Positions 1-8,033 are shown, numbered from the stretch's first letter. The stretch: DNA of 64,000 nucleotides from Propionivibrio limicola (GCF_009469695.1 NZ_SSSR01000002.1:310001-374000), one strand, 5' to 3'. Notes: generated by a model from the sequence alone, not told the origin. Numbers and translations are program-made.

Positions 1-46
1 CATCGAGGAGCGTTTCCGCCTGGCCGGATACAAAACAGAGTGTCCT

Positions 47-640
47 GTGTATAACTTAACCAAAATCCAAAAGAAACAACGAGGTAAGTCACCAACGCCA
101 ACACCAACGTTAACCCCAACTCCAACCACCACCTGCACCGCAGGTGGTGGTGTCTTTGGCATTTTTTACGAGTCAGCAGGGCGACCAGACTGTCTGGTCG
201 CCAGGGCTAAGGATCTGGGCAAGGTACTCGCTGCTGCAGGCGAGGAGCAGGCCCGCTGGGCCGGAGCAGCGTGGCGCGCGACCGTGGGGGCGGGCGCTGC
301 TAAAGACGCCGAAGCCCTCGCGGTCGCGCTTTGCAAGCACGCCGCCGAGGGGAGGATGAGCCGCCCTGCGGCAATCGCTGCCGCCGAAAAAATGGAAGCG
401 GCCCGCAAAGTCCGGGCAGGCGCCGATCGGCGCTACGCAGAGGCGCTCGCCGTACCCCCGCCCGGCTTCGTCGCGGGCGGCGACGAAGCCGGTAAAAGTC
501 TTGTCGGCAGATTTTTGTCCACCCCGGCCGGAGCCGGGCCGATAAGTGTAGCCGGCGCGATCATCGGCAAAAAAATCGTCCCGCTGTCCGTGATTGCCGA
601 CGAGATCCGCGCCGGGAAAATGCGACTAATTGATCCATAG
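47..640 (+). CDS. Hypothetical protein, possibly 5'-partial
   Basis: I do not recognise this protein. From a GTG at 47 it would be 197 aa, but the frame is already open at position 2, so the gene may begin outside the window. Residues 16-29 are a Thr-Pro low-complexity run. The rest is Ala/Arg/Glu-rich and probably helical, with strong G/C third positions from about 220 to 480, which supports real coding. Two strong inverted repeats (125-151 and 180-202) lie inside the first third, which is odd for a coding region. A second start, ATG at 356, has GAGG five bases upstream and would give a 94-residue protein beginning MSRPAAIAAAEK. The 3' end overlaps the convergent gene at 626 by 15 bases. No domain or function can be assigned. 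Confidence 0.5.
   Translation: MYNLTKIQKKQRGKSPTPTPTLTPTPTTTCTAGGGVFGIFYESAGRPDCLVARAKDLGKVLAAAGEEQARWAGAAWRATVGAGAAKDAEALAVALCKHAAEGRMSRPAAIAAAEKMEAARKVRAGADRRYAEALAVPPPGFVAGGDEAGKSLVGRFLSTPAGAGPISVAGAIIGKKIVPLSVIADEIRAGKMRLIDP
125..151. repeat. 12-bp perfect hairpin
   Basis: ACCACCACCTGC (125-136) pairs perfectly with GCAGGTGGTGGT (140-151) around a 3-base loop. A run of six T follows at 162-167, ten bases after the stem, so this is at best a non-canonical terminator. It interrupts an open reading frame. Confidence 0.6.
180..202. repeat. 23-bp near-perfect palindrome
   Basis: GGCGACCAGAC (180-190) and GTCTGGTCGCC (192-202) are perfect reverse complements separated by one base. The size and symmetry fit a dimeric repressor operator as well as a hairpin. 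If it is an operator, the gene it serves would start downstream, for example at ATG 356. Confidence 0.55.
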
Positions 641-1336
641 AGGTAAGCCACCGGCTTTGCCGGTGCTATCTGACTGACGAGCGCTTGAACTATCAACCCA
701 ATCCCTTGAAGCGGCCTGGAGCCCTGAAATCAGATTTCCGTATGCCATCGTCACTGCATCCCCGGTGGTCTTTGCCTCGGCTTTATTACTCCTCGAAAAG
801 AGGCCAAATCCCCGCGAAAATTTCTCCGTGCTTTCCCCTAAGCCCCGAACACGCTTTGTTTCGCCGCTGCTCAGAGTTACCTCGACCTCAAGCGCGGCAT
901 ACGCCGTAATTTGTCGTTCGACAGTCCTTCCAACGAGGGGGATAAGAACAGTCGCGGGGATATCCTTCTTTATGAAGGCGAAGCGGGGATTGTCAGGCAA
1001 GTCAATTTCAGGATGAGGGACCGCAACCAGATCGATTCTCGTGAACTGTCGACCAACGACCTCTGGCAAGTCCTTTTGTGCTCGCCTGTAAACATCCTTG
1101 ATAACATCTTTGAAATGCGAAGGCACGTCGAGGTCGTCATCAATGGAAACAACCTCCACTTTGTCTTTATCGACCGTTCGAAAAAGTTTGACAAGGTGAG
1201 AAGAGGCGTCTGGCGCGGATGCTTGCTCGGCCACACTAGCTACTGATGGGTCCTCGACTTCCGTCGCAACCGATGATGAAGAAACGGCGATCATGATCGC
1301 GGCTACTGAGAAAATGCTCTTGAACGTTCTCGACAT
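626..1336 (-). CDS. Exported hypothetical protein
   Basis: Unrecognised protein of 236 aa. The ATG at 1336 was chosen because it places a clear signal peptide at the N-terminus (MSRTFKS, then a hydrophobic stretch IFSVAAIMIAV and a Ser/Ala region ending near VAT). There is no lipobox Cys. The body has alternating beta-like segments around residues 110-190 and a helical C-terminus, which loosely suggests an envelope protein; this is weak. It is one of three exported proteins on the minus strand (626-2894), each separated by intergenic gaps, so they may be transcribed separately. A 10-bp tandem repeat lies 55 bases upstream of the start. Confidence 0.6.
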   Translation of the reverse strand: MSRTFKSIFSVAAIMIAVSSSSVATEVEDPSVASVAEQASAPDASSHLVKLFRTVDKDKVEVVSIDDDLDVPSHFKDVIKDVYRRAQKDLPEVVGRQFTRIDLVAVPHPEIDLPDNPRFAFIKKDIPATVLIPLVGRTVERQITAYAALEVEVTLSSGETKRVRGLGESTEKFSRGFGLFSRSNKAEAKTTGDAVTMAYGNLISGLQAASRDWVDSSSARQSDSTGKAGGLPLWIN

Positions 1337-1390
1337 TATTTTCCAAATTCCGGGTTGGTTAGGGTATGCCAAGGGCACACTATAGCGAAT

Positions 1391-1438
1391 GTTTTGCGTT
1401 GTTTTGCGTTGTTTTGCGTTGTTTTGCGTTGTTTTGCG
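1391..1438. repeat. 10-bp tandem repeat, 4.8 copies
   Basis: The unit GTTTTGCGTT is repeated exactly four times, with a fifth copy of 8 bases. It lies in the gap upstream of the minus-strand gene that starts at 1336. Each unit carries one T4/A4 tract, so the tracts recur once per helical turn. Confidence 0.9.
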
Positions 1439-1540
1439 GGGCCTTGATCCTCAACTTATTGCGATTCTGCACTCAACAAGTGGATTTGCTTGATAGGATC
1501 GTCCAACGGGCGGTTCTATCCATTGAGCAGGGCGGCGTTG

Positions 1541-2005
1541 CTACCTCGCTGGAGCAAGTTTCCACTTGCCATAGTCCTGCATCAGCACCGCTTGGCCGAT
1601 TTCGAGGCGGGGCGTTGCTTCTTGGACGACGCGGTATTTTTCACCCCGCTCCGTCACGACCTCGTATTCGATTTGGGTCTGTACCACAGGCGCTTCATCG
1701 TGTGCGGCGCCGATGATCTCGCCGATACCTCCTAAAGCCCCCCAGGCGGCACCTGCAAGCGTTCCGCCGATGCCTCCATTATCTATGGTGTGGCCGACGG
1801 AGGCGCCGACTACGATATTCCCCATGGCTTCGGCCGGAAATGCTCTTTGCTTGGGTGGCGGGGTGAGATCGGGTAGGTCATATACAGCGACTACCGTTGC
1901 TGGAACGGTGCTCAATGGCTTCATGGGCGGTGCTGGCGTCGCAGGGCGAGAGGCACATCCCGCCATGAGGCAGGATGTGATGCAGAAAATGACGAGCTTG
2001 TTCAT
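1541..2005 (-). CDS. Lipoprotein with glycine-zipper segment
   Basis: Small lipoprotein of 154 aa from the ATG at 2005. The N-terminus MNKLVIFCITSCLMAGC is a lipoprotein signal peptide with lipobox LMAG|C, so the mature protein should be lipidated at Cys17. A Pro-rich linker follows. Then comes a Gly-rich segment (NIVVGASVGHTIDNGG and what follows, about residues 65-100) that resembles the glycine-zipper 2TM domain of SlyB/PcpY-like outer-membrane lipoproteins. The C-terminal third (YEVVTERGEKYRVVQ) resembles the small beta domain that follows the zipper in those families. An in-frame ATG at 2020 is an alternative start. The placement in the SlyB-like group is inferred from pattern only. Its precise role is unknown. 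Confidence 0.7.
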   Translation of the reverse strand: MNKLVIFCITSCLMAGCASRPATPAPPMKPLSTVPATVVAVYDLPDLTPPPKQRAFPAEAMGNIVVGASVGHTIDNGGIGGTLAGAAWGALGGIGEIIGAAHDEAPVVQTQIEYEVVTERGEKYRVVQEATPRLEIGQAVLMQDYGKWKLAPAR

Positions 2006-2147
2006 GGAAAGTCGCGGCATCTGAATTGGTGGCGGAGCAAATAGGGTATTTCTGGGGCATATTGTATTTGAACGTTGCCAGCCCTTCATCTTCTTTCGTT
2101 TGCGGAAGTTCGCGTTTCGCTACCTCCGATAGTTGATTGTCTCTAAC

Positions 2148-2894
2148 TCAACTGAAGAGGTTGCTCAAACGCTCCGCTGTGCGTTGCTCGTTTTTAGCAA
2201 AACGATCCCATTCTTTTGCGTGATGAGACGCCACTAACCCCATGCTGCGCTCAATGCCCGAGACCAAGCGTTGCTGTTCAGCTGCGGCACGTTCCGGGTT
2301 ATGGTCGGCAAGGAATTTGGCCACTGTACTGGCCTGAATGCCCAGTTCGGCGCCCATGACTTTTGCAGCCTCAGTGGTTGGCGCAATGCCGATTATGCCA
2401 ATACCTTGAGAACGGGCCGCCGCCTGAGCTGCTTCAGCCTTTTTGGCAGCTGTGGTGGCAACTATCTGAGATGCGTCTGCTTTTGATGCAGCTAGCTCGG
2501 CCGCCGACTGGGCGGAATTGGCAGTTGTTTGAGCAACAACCGACTTCTGGTCTGCCACGCTAGCCGAACTGCGGGCAACATCATCAACGACAATCGCAGA
2601 TTCGACAGCAGTCATACGAGCATCAAGCGTATTTACCCCGCTCTGCGCCGCTTCCGCAGAGGCGACTGCAGCAGCGGCCACAGTCATTGCGTCGCCGGCC
2701 AGCGATAGAGCGCCGGACGCAAGCGCGTCGGCGGAAGCGGCGACCACGCCGACATTGTTAAGCTGGCCGACGGTGGCAGCATCAGAGTAGGCAAAGCCGT
2801 CCGACACATTGGTGATTATCGATCCACCGGCATCAAGCGCAAGCGCACCGCTGGAAAGCAGCGACGAAATGACAACAACCATTGTCTTTCGCAT
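2148..2894 (-). CDS. Exported coiled-coil protein with YadA-like neck motif
   Basis: Predicted exported protein of 248 aa. From the ATG at 2894 it begins with a typical signal peptide (MRKTMVVVISSLLSSGALA). Residues about 28-48 (ITNVSDGFAYSDAATVGQLN) closely match the neck motif of trimeric autotransporter adhesins (consensus I-NV--G----DAV-V-QL). A long Ala/Ser-rich region of heptad character, suited to a trimeric coiled coil, follows to about residue 200. The C-terminus (ERLSNLFS) shows no beta-barrel anchor, so it cannot insert itself in the outer membrane as YadA does. It could be a periplasmic or surface-associated trimer, or a remnant. No good ribosome binding site is visible. The start codon overlaps the start region of the divergent helicase gene. 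ATG 2882 is an alternative start. Confidence 0.65.
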   Translation of the reverse strand: MRKTMVVVISSLLSSGALALDAGGSIITNVSDGFAYSDAATVGQLNNVGVVAASADALASGALSLAGDAMTVAAAAVASAEAAQSGVNTLDARMTAVESAIVVDDVARSSASVADQKSVVAQTTANSAQSAAELAASKADASQIVATTAAKKAEAAQAAARSQGIGIIGIAPTTEAAKVMGAELGIQASTVAKFLADHNPERAAAEQQRLVSGIERSMGLVASHHAKEWDRFAKNEQRTAERLSNLFS

Positions 2895-4851
2895 GGGAAA
2901 AGGAGCGGAGCGGCCGGATTTCATCGGGGGCAGCATCGGACAGGGCAAGAACGGGGATTTGTTCGTCAGCACCGCAGGAGGATGGCGCCAAGCAGATATC
3001 GGGGACGTTTTTGTCGCCGCTAGCGTCAAAGCTGTTGAGCAACTTGCTCAGGCCGGCAAGGAACTAGCGACAACCGTCTATGAGGCGGCCAAAACCGAAA
3101 TTAGCCGTGCAGCGCTGGAATTCAGACAGTCGCATGAGAAGGGAAAGCTTGAAGATTTTCGCGATCGGGCTGTGAATGCGTCAACCCGCCAGGAACGCTT
3201 GAGCGTTGAACGTGATTATTTGAAATATCAATCGGGGAGGCTCGAGAAAGCCGCTGAACGCGTCAAAGAGAAAGCGTGGAACGGCAGTCCAAACGAATCC
3301 ATGCGGAATGCGATGAAGGCCGCGCATGATCGGCTGATGAGTCATTCCTGCCAGATGAAAGGCCGAGTTGGCGAACTCAACAAGGAGTTGGATGGGGCGA
3401 ATAGTCACAAGATTCTCGTTGTCGACGAAGCCTCATTGTTGTCCAGCAAGGATGCGAATCGGATCGTTGAGGTTGCCCAAAAAGAAGGAATGCGCGTGGC
3501 CTTCCAGGGGGATGTCCGGCAGTTGCAGCCCGTGAGTGCCGGGAAGGCTTTTGAGACGGCTCAGCAATTCAGCAAAGACTTCTCCAAGGCGCAGTTGACT
3601 GAGATTCAGCGCCAAAAAACCGAGCTTGGAAAGGAAGTTGTTTCGGATATTTATCGAGGGGACTTGGTGGGAGCCTTTAAGACGCTCGAAGCCGGAGGGA
3701 AAGTGGATGTTTCGAGCACCCGGGAGGATTCGCTGAAAAAACTTGCCAGCGATCTTGCCAGCGGGGCGCGCGATCAACGTGAACAGTCCTTAGTCATGAC
3801 GGCGAGCCGCGCAGATAGGGACGCGATCAATCAAACGGTACGCGAAGCCTATAAGCAAATTGGTGACATATCCAAAGAAGGGGTTACGGTCGAGACGTGG
3901 CGTAGTCGTGGGCTAACCGAAGCTCAATCAAAGCAGGTCGGGCAGTATAACCATGGTGATGGTATTTCTTTCGCCATTGCAAACAAAAGCCAGGGTATTG
4001 CGGCTGGCGAGAGAGGGCAAGTAATAGGTAAAAACTCGGCTGATAACAAACTGACCGTGAGGATGGATGGGGGGCGGGAGGTCCTTGTTAATCCAAAGGA
4101 AATACGCGGAATGGAGGCCTTCGAGCGCCGTCAGATCGAAATTGCCCAAGGAGACAAAGTTCGATTTACAAAGAACGATCAGGCTACTGGCCGAACAAAC
4201 GGGGAAATAGGACATGTCCGGGATTTAAAGGGAATGGGAGCCACTGTTGAGTTTCGCGGCGCCGATGGCAAAAGTACCTATACCGACACAGTGAATTTGA
4301 GTCAGGTTCGCCATATGGATTACGGGTACGGGATGACCGTGCATAGTTCGCAGGGGAAAACCGTATCACAAGAAAACATCTCAGCGGTTTATATCAACCC
4401 GGACAATAAGAATCAGTCCATGGGACAACGCTCTTTCCTTGTTGCGGCAACACGCGGAGAGGATGCCCCCAAGGTATACACCCATCCATCACAAATCCAG
4501 CAGAGGCGAGAATTACAAGGGAGCGCAAAGAGTCAAGCAAGTGAAGCCGTAAAAGCGATCCTGCGGCAGCAAGACAAAACTAGCGCGGTTCGTGAGCTTG
4601 GTATCGATGCAGCAAGGGCGATCAATCAAGGTTGCGGAGAGAGTCGCGCTACGTCCGCTAGTCGCGAAAATGAAATGTTGCGACCTGCTTCTTCTGATAA
4701 ATCGGAAAAAGTACAAAGTCGCAATAGCGGAAAATCCAATGAATCAAATAGCGGCGAAAACAAAACAAGCAGTCGCATCGAGGGGGGTGGAAAAATGCCT
4801 TCGCGACGGCAGGAAATTTCTCTTTCTCCATCGGCTGGGCATGGGCGCTGA
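2869..4851 (+). CDS. TraI/MobF-type conjugative helicase remnant lacking Walker A
   Basis: The C-terminal two thirds match the superfamily 1 helicase half of MobF relaxases (TraI/TrwC). Motif II is VVDEASLL (about residues 184-191 from this start), motif III is FQGDVRQLQPVSAG, motif V is TVHSSQGKTVS, and a motif VI-like AATRGED follows. Such proteins nick and unwind plasmid or ICE DNA during conjugation. The N-terminal relaxase domain and the Walker A (GxGKT) motif I are both absent. The first 175 or so residues are instead an unrecognised helical region. Without Walker A, ATP hydrolysis is very unlikely. The gene therefore looks like a recombined or internally deleted copy, although the frame is intact. 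The start is uncertain: ATG 2869 or ATG 2893, neither with a good ribosome binding site, and both overlapping the divergent gene. The tail is Ser/Asn/Glu-rich and low-complexity. Confidence 0.75.
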   Translation: MTTTIVFRMGKGAERPDFIGGSIGQGKNGDLFVSTAGGWRQADIGDVFVAASVKAVEQLAQAGKELATTVYEAAKTEISRAALEFRQSHEKGKLEDFRDRAVNASTRQERLSVERDYLKYQSGRLEKAAERVKEKAWNGSPNESMRNAMKAAHDRLMSHSCQMKGRVGELNKELDGANSHKILVVDEASLLSSKDANRIVEVAQKEGMRVAFQGDVRQLQPVSAGKAFETAQQFSKDFSKAQLTEIQRQKTELGKEVVSDIYRGDLVGAFKTLEAGGKVDVSSTREDSLKKLASDLASGARDQREQSLVMTASRADRDAINQTVREAYKQIGDISKEGVTVETWRSRGLTEAQSKQVGQYNHGDGISFAIANKSQGIAAGERGQVIGKNSADNKLTVRMDGGREVLVNPKEIRGMEAFERRQIEIAQGDKVRFTKNDQATGRTNGEIGHVRDLKGMGATVEFRGADGKSTYTDTVNLSQVRHMDYGYGMTVHSSQGKTVSQENISAVYINPDNKNQSMGQRSFLVAATRGEDAPKVYTHPSQIQQRRELQGSAKSQASEAVKAILRQQDKTSAVRELGIDAARAINQGCGESRATSASRENEMLRPASSDKSEKVQSRNSGKSNESNSGENKTSSRIEGGGKMPSRRQEISLSPSAGHGR

Positions 4852-4946
4852 AGGAGGGAAGGGCAGCAAGCAGTTTTTTTGAGCGGTTCTTTTCGAATTT
4901 CGCCTCCTCAGATAGTTGTGTGTTACCACAAAAAACGGAGGAGAAA

Positions 4947-5246
4947 ATGCGAAGTACCGTTTCAAGAGAAACGGCTTTCCAAAATCGCCAGGCGCTGGAA
5001 GTTGCAATTGCAGCGTTAAGTCACCAGTCAGCACTTATGGTCCGACGATCCATTCGAGAGAATGACATCGTAGCCCGACGCGTGGCAAATGAAATAGCCA
5101 TTGCTGTCGCCTCGCTGGGGCGGGCAAACGATCTACTCAAACCTATCTGTCCTGATTCAGTGCTTTATGGGCATATCGGATTTTATGAGGGGATTAGGCG
5201 AAAAGTCGTGGAATTTACAGGAAACTTTATGAGGAAGCCGAAATGA
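4947..5246 (+). CDS. Hypothetical protein, first gene of a five-gene cassette
   Basis: Unrecognised soluble protein of 99 aa. The ATG at 4947 is well supported by CGGAGGAG just upstream. It appears helical throughout, has no signal peptide or membrane segment, and contains a basic middle section (MVRRSIRENDIVARRVANE). It opens a compact run of five genes (4947-8011), the first three junctions overlapping by four bases (ATGA), so translational coupling is likely. No function can be given. Confidence 0.65.
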   Translation: MRSTVSRETAFQNRQALEVAIAALSHQSALMVRRSIRENDIVARRVANEIAIAVASLGRANDLLKPICPDSVLYGHIGFYEGIRRKVVEFTGNFMRKPK

Positions 5247-5569
5247 AGAGTTTTTTTGTGACGGCGCTGATTGGTGCGCCGATAGTCGGGATACTTCTTT
5301 TCTTCGCCTTGCAGGGTAAGGAAGAGATCAAGCAGGAGCAGGCCGTTGAACGAATCGAGCAACAGATAGAGGCGGCTAAGTTCGACAAAGATTTTTCTTC
5401 GGCGTGGAATAGTAACGAGAAAGTATCGGCACCTGTCGATGGTGATATTAAAAGGCTCGAAGCGGAGCGCGATCGATTGGTTGCCAAACAAACAAAGACA
5501 GAAAAAGAGGGGGAGGAAGATATGGCAGACCTCCGTGATGCGTTGAAAGAGATTGGAGGAAAAAAATGA
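5243..5569 (+). CDS. Membrane-anchored coiled-coil hypothetical protein
   Basis: Unrecognised protein of 108 aa. Residues 3-25 form one hydrophobic segment (FVTALIGAPIVGILLFFALQ), either a membrane anchor or an uncleaved signal. The remainder is highly charged. Two helical stretches (about 28-48 and 70-105) have coiled-coil character, so the protein probably projects from the inner membrane. The start overlaps the previous stop by four bases and the stop overlaps the next start by four. The pattern (short N-terminal anchor plus charged coil) recalls accessory proteins of secretion or conjugation systems, but this is only an analogy. Confidence 0.65.
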   Translation: MKSFFVTALIGAPIVGILLFFALQGKEEIKQEQAVERIEQQIEAAKFDKDFSSAWNSNEKVSAPVDGDIKRLEAERDRLVAKQTKTEKEGEEDMADLRDALKEIGGKK

Positions 5570-6021
5570 GAAAGTTTATGGCTATGATACTTGCCTTGTC
5601 CTTCTCCGTGCCGGTGTTTGCGGCGATGGATTGCGCTGAGTTTTCTCAGGCTGCGGCAAAAGTCGCGCAAAAGTCCGGCGAGTATGGTGGGGCCGAGAAA
5701 GCCGTGGATAAACTCTATCCGAACATGGATAAACAAGTGCGTGGAACACTTGTTGCTATTGCTGGCAATGCAATTGAACAGTCCATCGGATATGAGTTTA
5801 TCGCACCGATGAATCATGGTATGTGCCTGTCATTTAACCGTAGTGGTGGCCGAGTCCCGTCGGGCCTGCCTAGCGAGTTGTCAAAAAAGAAATATGTCGA
5901 TATGGCCATAAATGCCTGCAAAAACACGACAAATGGTGTGGAAAGATCGGAGTGCGTTAAAAATATCTTTGAGGCTGCTCTCGATAATGCAATTGAGTTC
6001 GTTAATAGGGGCGGAAAATGA
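5566..6021 (+). CDS. Exported Cys-containing hypothetical protein
   Basis: Unrecognised exported protein of 151 aa. The signal peptide is MRKFMAMILALSFSVPVFA, with cleavage likely after AFA-like FAA near residue 20. The mature part contains four cysteines (MDCAEF, HGMCLSF, INACKN, RSECVKN), which could form two disulfides in the periplasm. GGAGG lies immediately before the start, which overlaps the upstream stop. It sits in the middle of the five-gene cassette. Nothing in the sequence identifies a family. Confidence 0.65.
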   Translation: MRKFMAMILALSFSVPVFAAMDCAEFSQAAAKVAQKSGEYGGAEKAVDKLYPNMDKQVRGTLVAIAGNAIEQSIGYEFIAPMNHGMCLSFNRSGGRVPSGLPSELSKKKYVDMAINACKNTTNGVERSECVKNIFEAALDNAIEFVNRGGK

Positions 6022-7289
6022 AAAAGACAATTTTATCCGTGGCTGTCGGCTTGCTTTGTGCGGCTGTTCAGGCTGATCCTTCTGTCTCACTAGACGCGAG
6101 TCGTCAGCAAGAGGTAAATAACTCGGATAAGGTTACCCGCGAAAAGAAAATGTCAATTGATAAGTCAAATGGCTCAAAGGCGACGACCGGGATATCGCGA
6201 GAGTCGTCGAGGGAAAAATCTGTCGAAAATAAATTTTCAGCGCGTCGATCAAATGAGCGAAAAGGCAGTCGTGATATGTCTGTTCAGGTCGATATAAATA
6301 GCCGACTTATCCAGCACTTCACTATGCGGTATGAAGTCAATAAACCGCCAGTTGTCGCTACAACCGAAATGGGAGTGCTCTCGCGCGGAAAGCTGATTTC
6401 AGGATTGCGCGATATGATGCGAGATCCAGATCCAGGTATGCGGCGATATGCCATATCTGAGTTGCGTGCTCTCGGAGTGGACGTGACTCCTAAGATGACT
6501 TTCGGGAAATTGGAAGCGGTTATCCAACAAAATCTTGGAATTGTTGAGTTTCTCGGGGCGTGCAAGCCATTTTCGCGGCAGCAGTTAGATTACCCTGTCG
6601 CAGCTCCCGGCAGGGGCTTCGACAGTAGCTGGGATATTCTTACCGTTCAGGAAAGCGCCCAGCGGCAAGTTTGGGCTGCTCAGCCGCGACCAGTTCTTGC
6701 CGATCCCAGTGACCCCACCATCAGTCGGTATGGAAAATGCCGTTTAGCTGCACATTTCTGGATTTCCGAGGCGGCTGAACTGGCAGCTTCCTCGCCAGTC
6801 GGAACGGAAGCCGAGGTTGATGCAAAAATTGTCGCGGCTTTTGAAAAAATGGAGGCTGATCCTGAACTGCAAGACGAAATTAGCGCCAAGGTAAACCAAG
6901 TGTGGGGTGCGGCTAGCTGTGGAGCATGGGTAAAACAGGCTAACACCTACGATGGTCGGCTTGATATGCAGTGTGGAGTTTTGCAGGTCATGGGCGACCA
7001 GGTGATCGTCTTGGGTATGCCGTCGCTTTCGCGCGATTCTATCAACGGGAAACGCTACGCGATCAACGTTTCGGCAGGTACTTCGACGACTTCGATCATC
7101 GAACGTGCAACGGATCGTTCGGATCGCACAAGTGCGTCAACCAAGTCAACGTCTTCAACGGAGTCCTTTGTGGAGACGAAACGTGATGTTCACATGAGTC
7201 GAAATCGGCAATCTGATTCGGGGATGAATAATCGCACTCAGCGCGGTAGTCAGTCGACGGTTTCGGTCAATCCACGGTCAGGGCAATAG
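6018..7289 (+). CDS. Exported hypothetical protein, 423 aa
   Basis: Unrecognised exported protein. A signal peptide (MKKTILSVAVGLLCAAVQA) is followed by a long Ser/Lys/Asn-rich, probably disordered section (residues 20-100). A folded core at about 110-360 contains Cys at ACKPF, KCRLA, ASCGAW and MQCGV. A second Ser/Thr-rich tail (about 360-423) follows. The two low-complexity flanks around a core with paired cysteines suggest an envelope or surface protein. It is the largest member of the cassette and overlaps the previous gene by four bases. The gap to the next gene is eight bases. Confidence 0.65.
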   Translation: MKKTILSVAVGLLCAAVQADPSVSLDASRQQEVNNSDKVTREKKMSIDKSNGSKATTGISRESSREKSVENKFSARRSNERKGSRDMSVQVDINSRLIQHFTMRYEVNKPPVVATTEMGVLSRGKLISGLRDMMRDPDPGMRRYAISELRALGVDVTPKMTFGKLEAVIQQNLGIVEFLGACKPFSRQQLDYPVAAPGRGFDSSWDILTVQESAQRQVWAAQPRPVLADPSDPTISRYGKCRLAAHFWISEAAELAASSPVGTEAEVDAKIVAAFEKMEADPELQDEISAKVNQVWGAASCGAWVKQANTYDGRLDMQCGVLQVMGDQVIVLGMPSLSRDSINGKRYAINVSAGTSTTSIIERATDRSDRTSASTKSTSSTESFVETKRDVHMSRNRQSDSGMNNRTQRGSQSTVSVNPRSGQ

Positions 7290-7297
7290 GAGAAAAG

Positions 7298-8011
7298 ATG
7301 AAGAGATTTCTTGCGGCCACTCTTTTGGTGGCGATCTTTCCGGTTAAGGCGGCAGTCTGCGACGATATTGAACTTGGAGACGCGGATATGAAGGACTTCG
7401 CGAAGTGGCGCGAAGCGGCCGTTAGCCGGCCTGAGTGCGCAAAGCCGGCCATGATGGCTGGGTTTGCGCTTGTAAATGCCGTGCATCCCTTGATGTTCTA
7501 TATGCCGGGGGCGCCCAGGGTGTGTGTGGACGCTGATCCGGGGGAGCGGAAAAAGCGCACGCAAATGCTTCGCGACGCCGTATCGTTTGCGAATCACGCC
7601 CTTGCGATTGAGCCGGCATATCTGCCCGCGTGGCGTGTCAAGCTGACTGCGTTTTCGCCCAATGTCGATTCTCAGGTGGGGCTACCGCCCTGTCAGGTTT
7701 GGAACATGGGCAACGCCAAGCGTTTTATGGCGACGGTAAATGATGGTCTGAGATCTGTTTCGAAAGTGGAGGACCGGTTTGACTTCATCAAATCAGCCCT
7801 TAAGGTTACTCTCGTACAAGGTTTTTTCAGGAGCGACAACTGGAAATTCTCGCCGAGCACGACGAGTCTCTATCCGAAGTTTTTGTCGGCCCAGGATGAG
7901 CAGCAGATAAAACGGCTGGCTCTCGCCGAGATCAGAGCGCTTATGCCAGCCTTGAAGGGGGATGCACAACGCGAAGCCCAGGCGATCTTTGATTATCTCA
8001 ATCAGCTTTAG
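7298..8011 (+). CDS. Exported TPR-like hypothetical protein
   Basis: Last gene of the five-gene cassette, 237 aa, with an AGGAGAA ribosome binding site. It has a signal peptide (MKRFLAATLLVAIFPVKAA). A helical repeat-like region includes AVSFANHALAIEPAYLPAW, which reads like a tetratricopeptide repeat. Cysteines at VCDD, PECAK, RVCVD and PPCQV could form disulfides. A TPR scaffold in the periplasm would fit a protein-assembly role, but no partner or pathway is visible. A strong terminator follows 22 bases after the stop and closes the operon. Confidence 0.65.
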   Translation: MKRFLAATLLVAIFPVKAAVCDDIELGDADMKDFAKWREAAVSRPECAKPAMMAGFALVNAVHPLMFYMPGAPRVCVDADPGERKKRTQMLRDAVSFANHALAIEPAYLPAWRVKLTAFSPNVDSQVGLPPCQVWNMGNAKRFMATVNDGLRSVSKVEDRFDFIKSALKVTLVQGFFRSDNWKFSPSTTSLYPKFLSAQDEQQIKRLALAEIRALMPALKGDAQREAQAIFDYLNQL

Positions 8012-8033
8012 CGTTGGAACAGAAGCAAGGGCC

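Noticed and set aside
911-1246. Possible 111-aa gene opposite the exported protein at 626-1336
   Set aside because: No ribosome binding site or recognisable features; the minus-strand frame has a clear signal peptide.
1391-1438. CRISPR-like array
   Set aside because: The 10-bp units are directly joined with no spacers.
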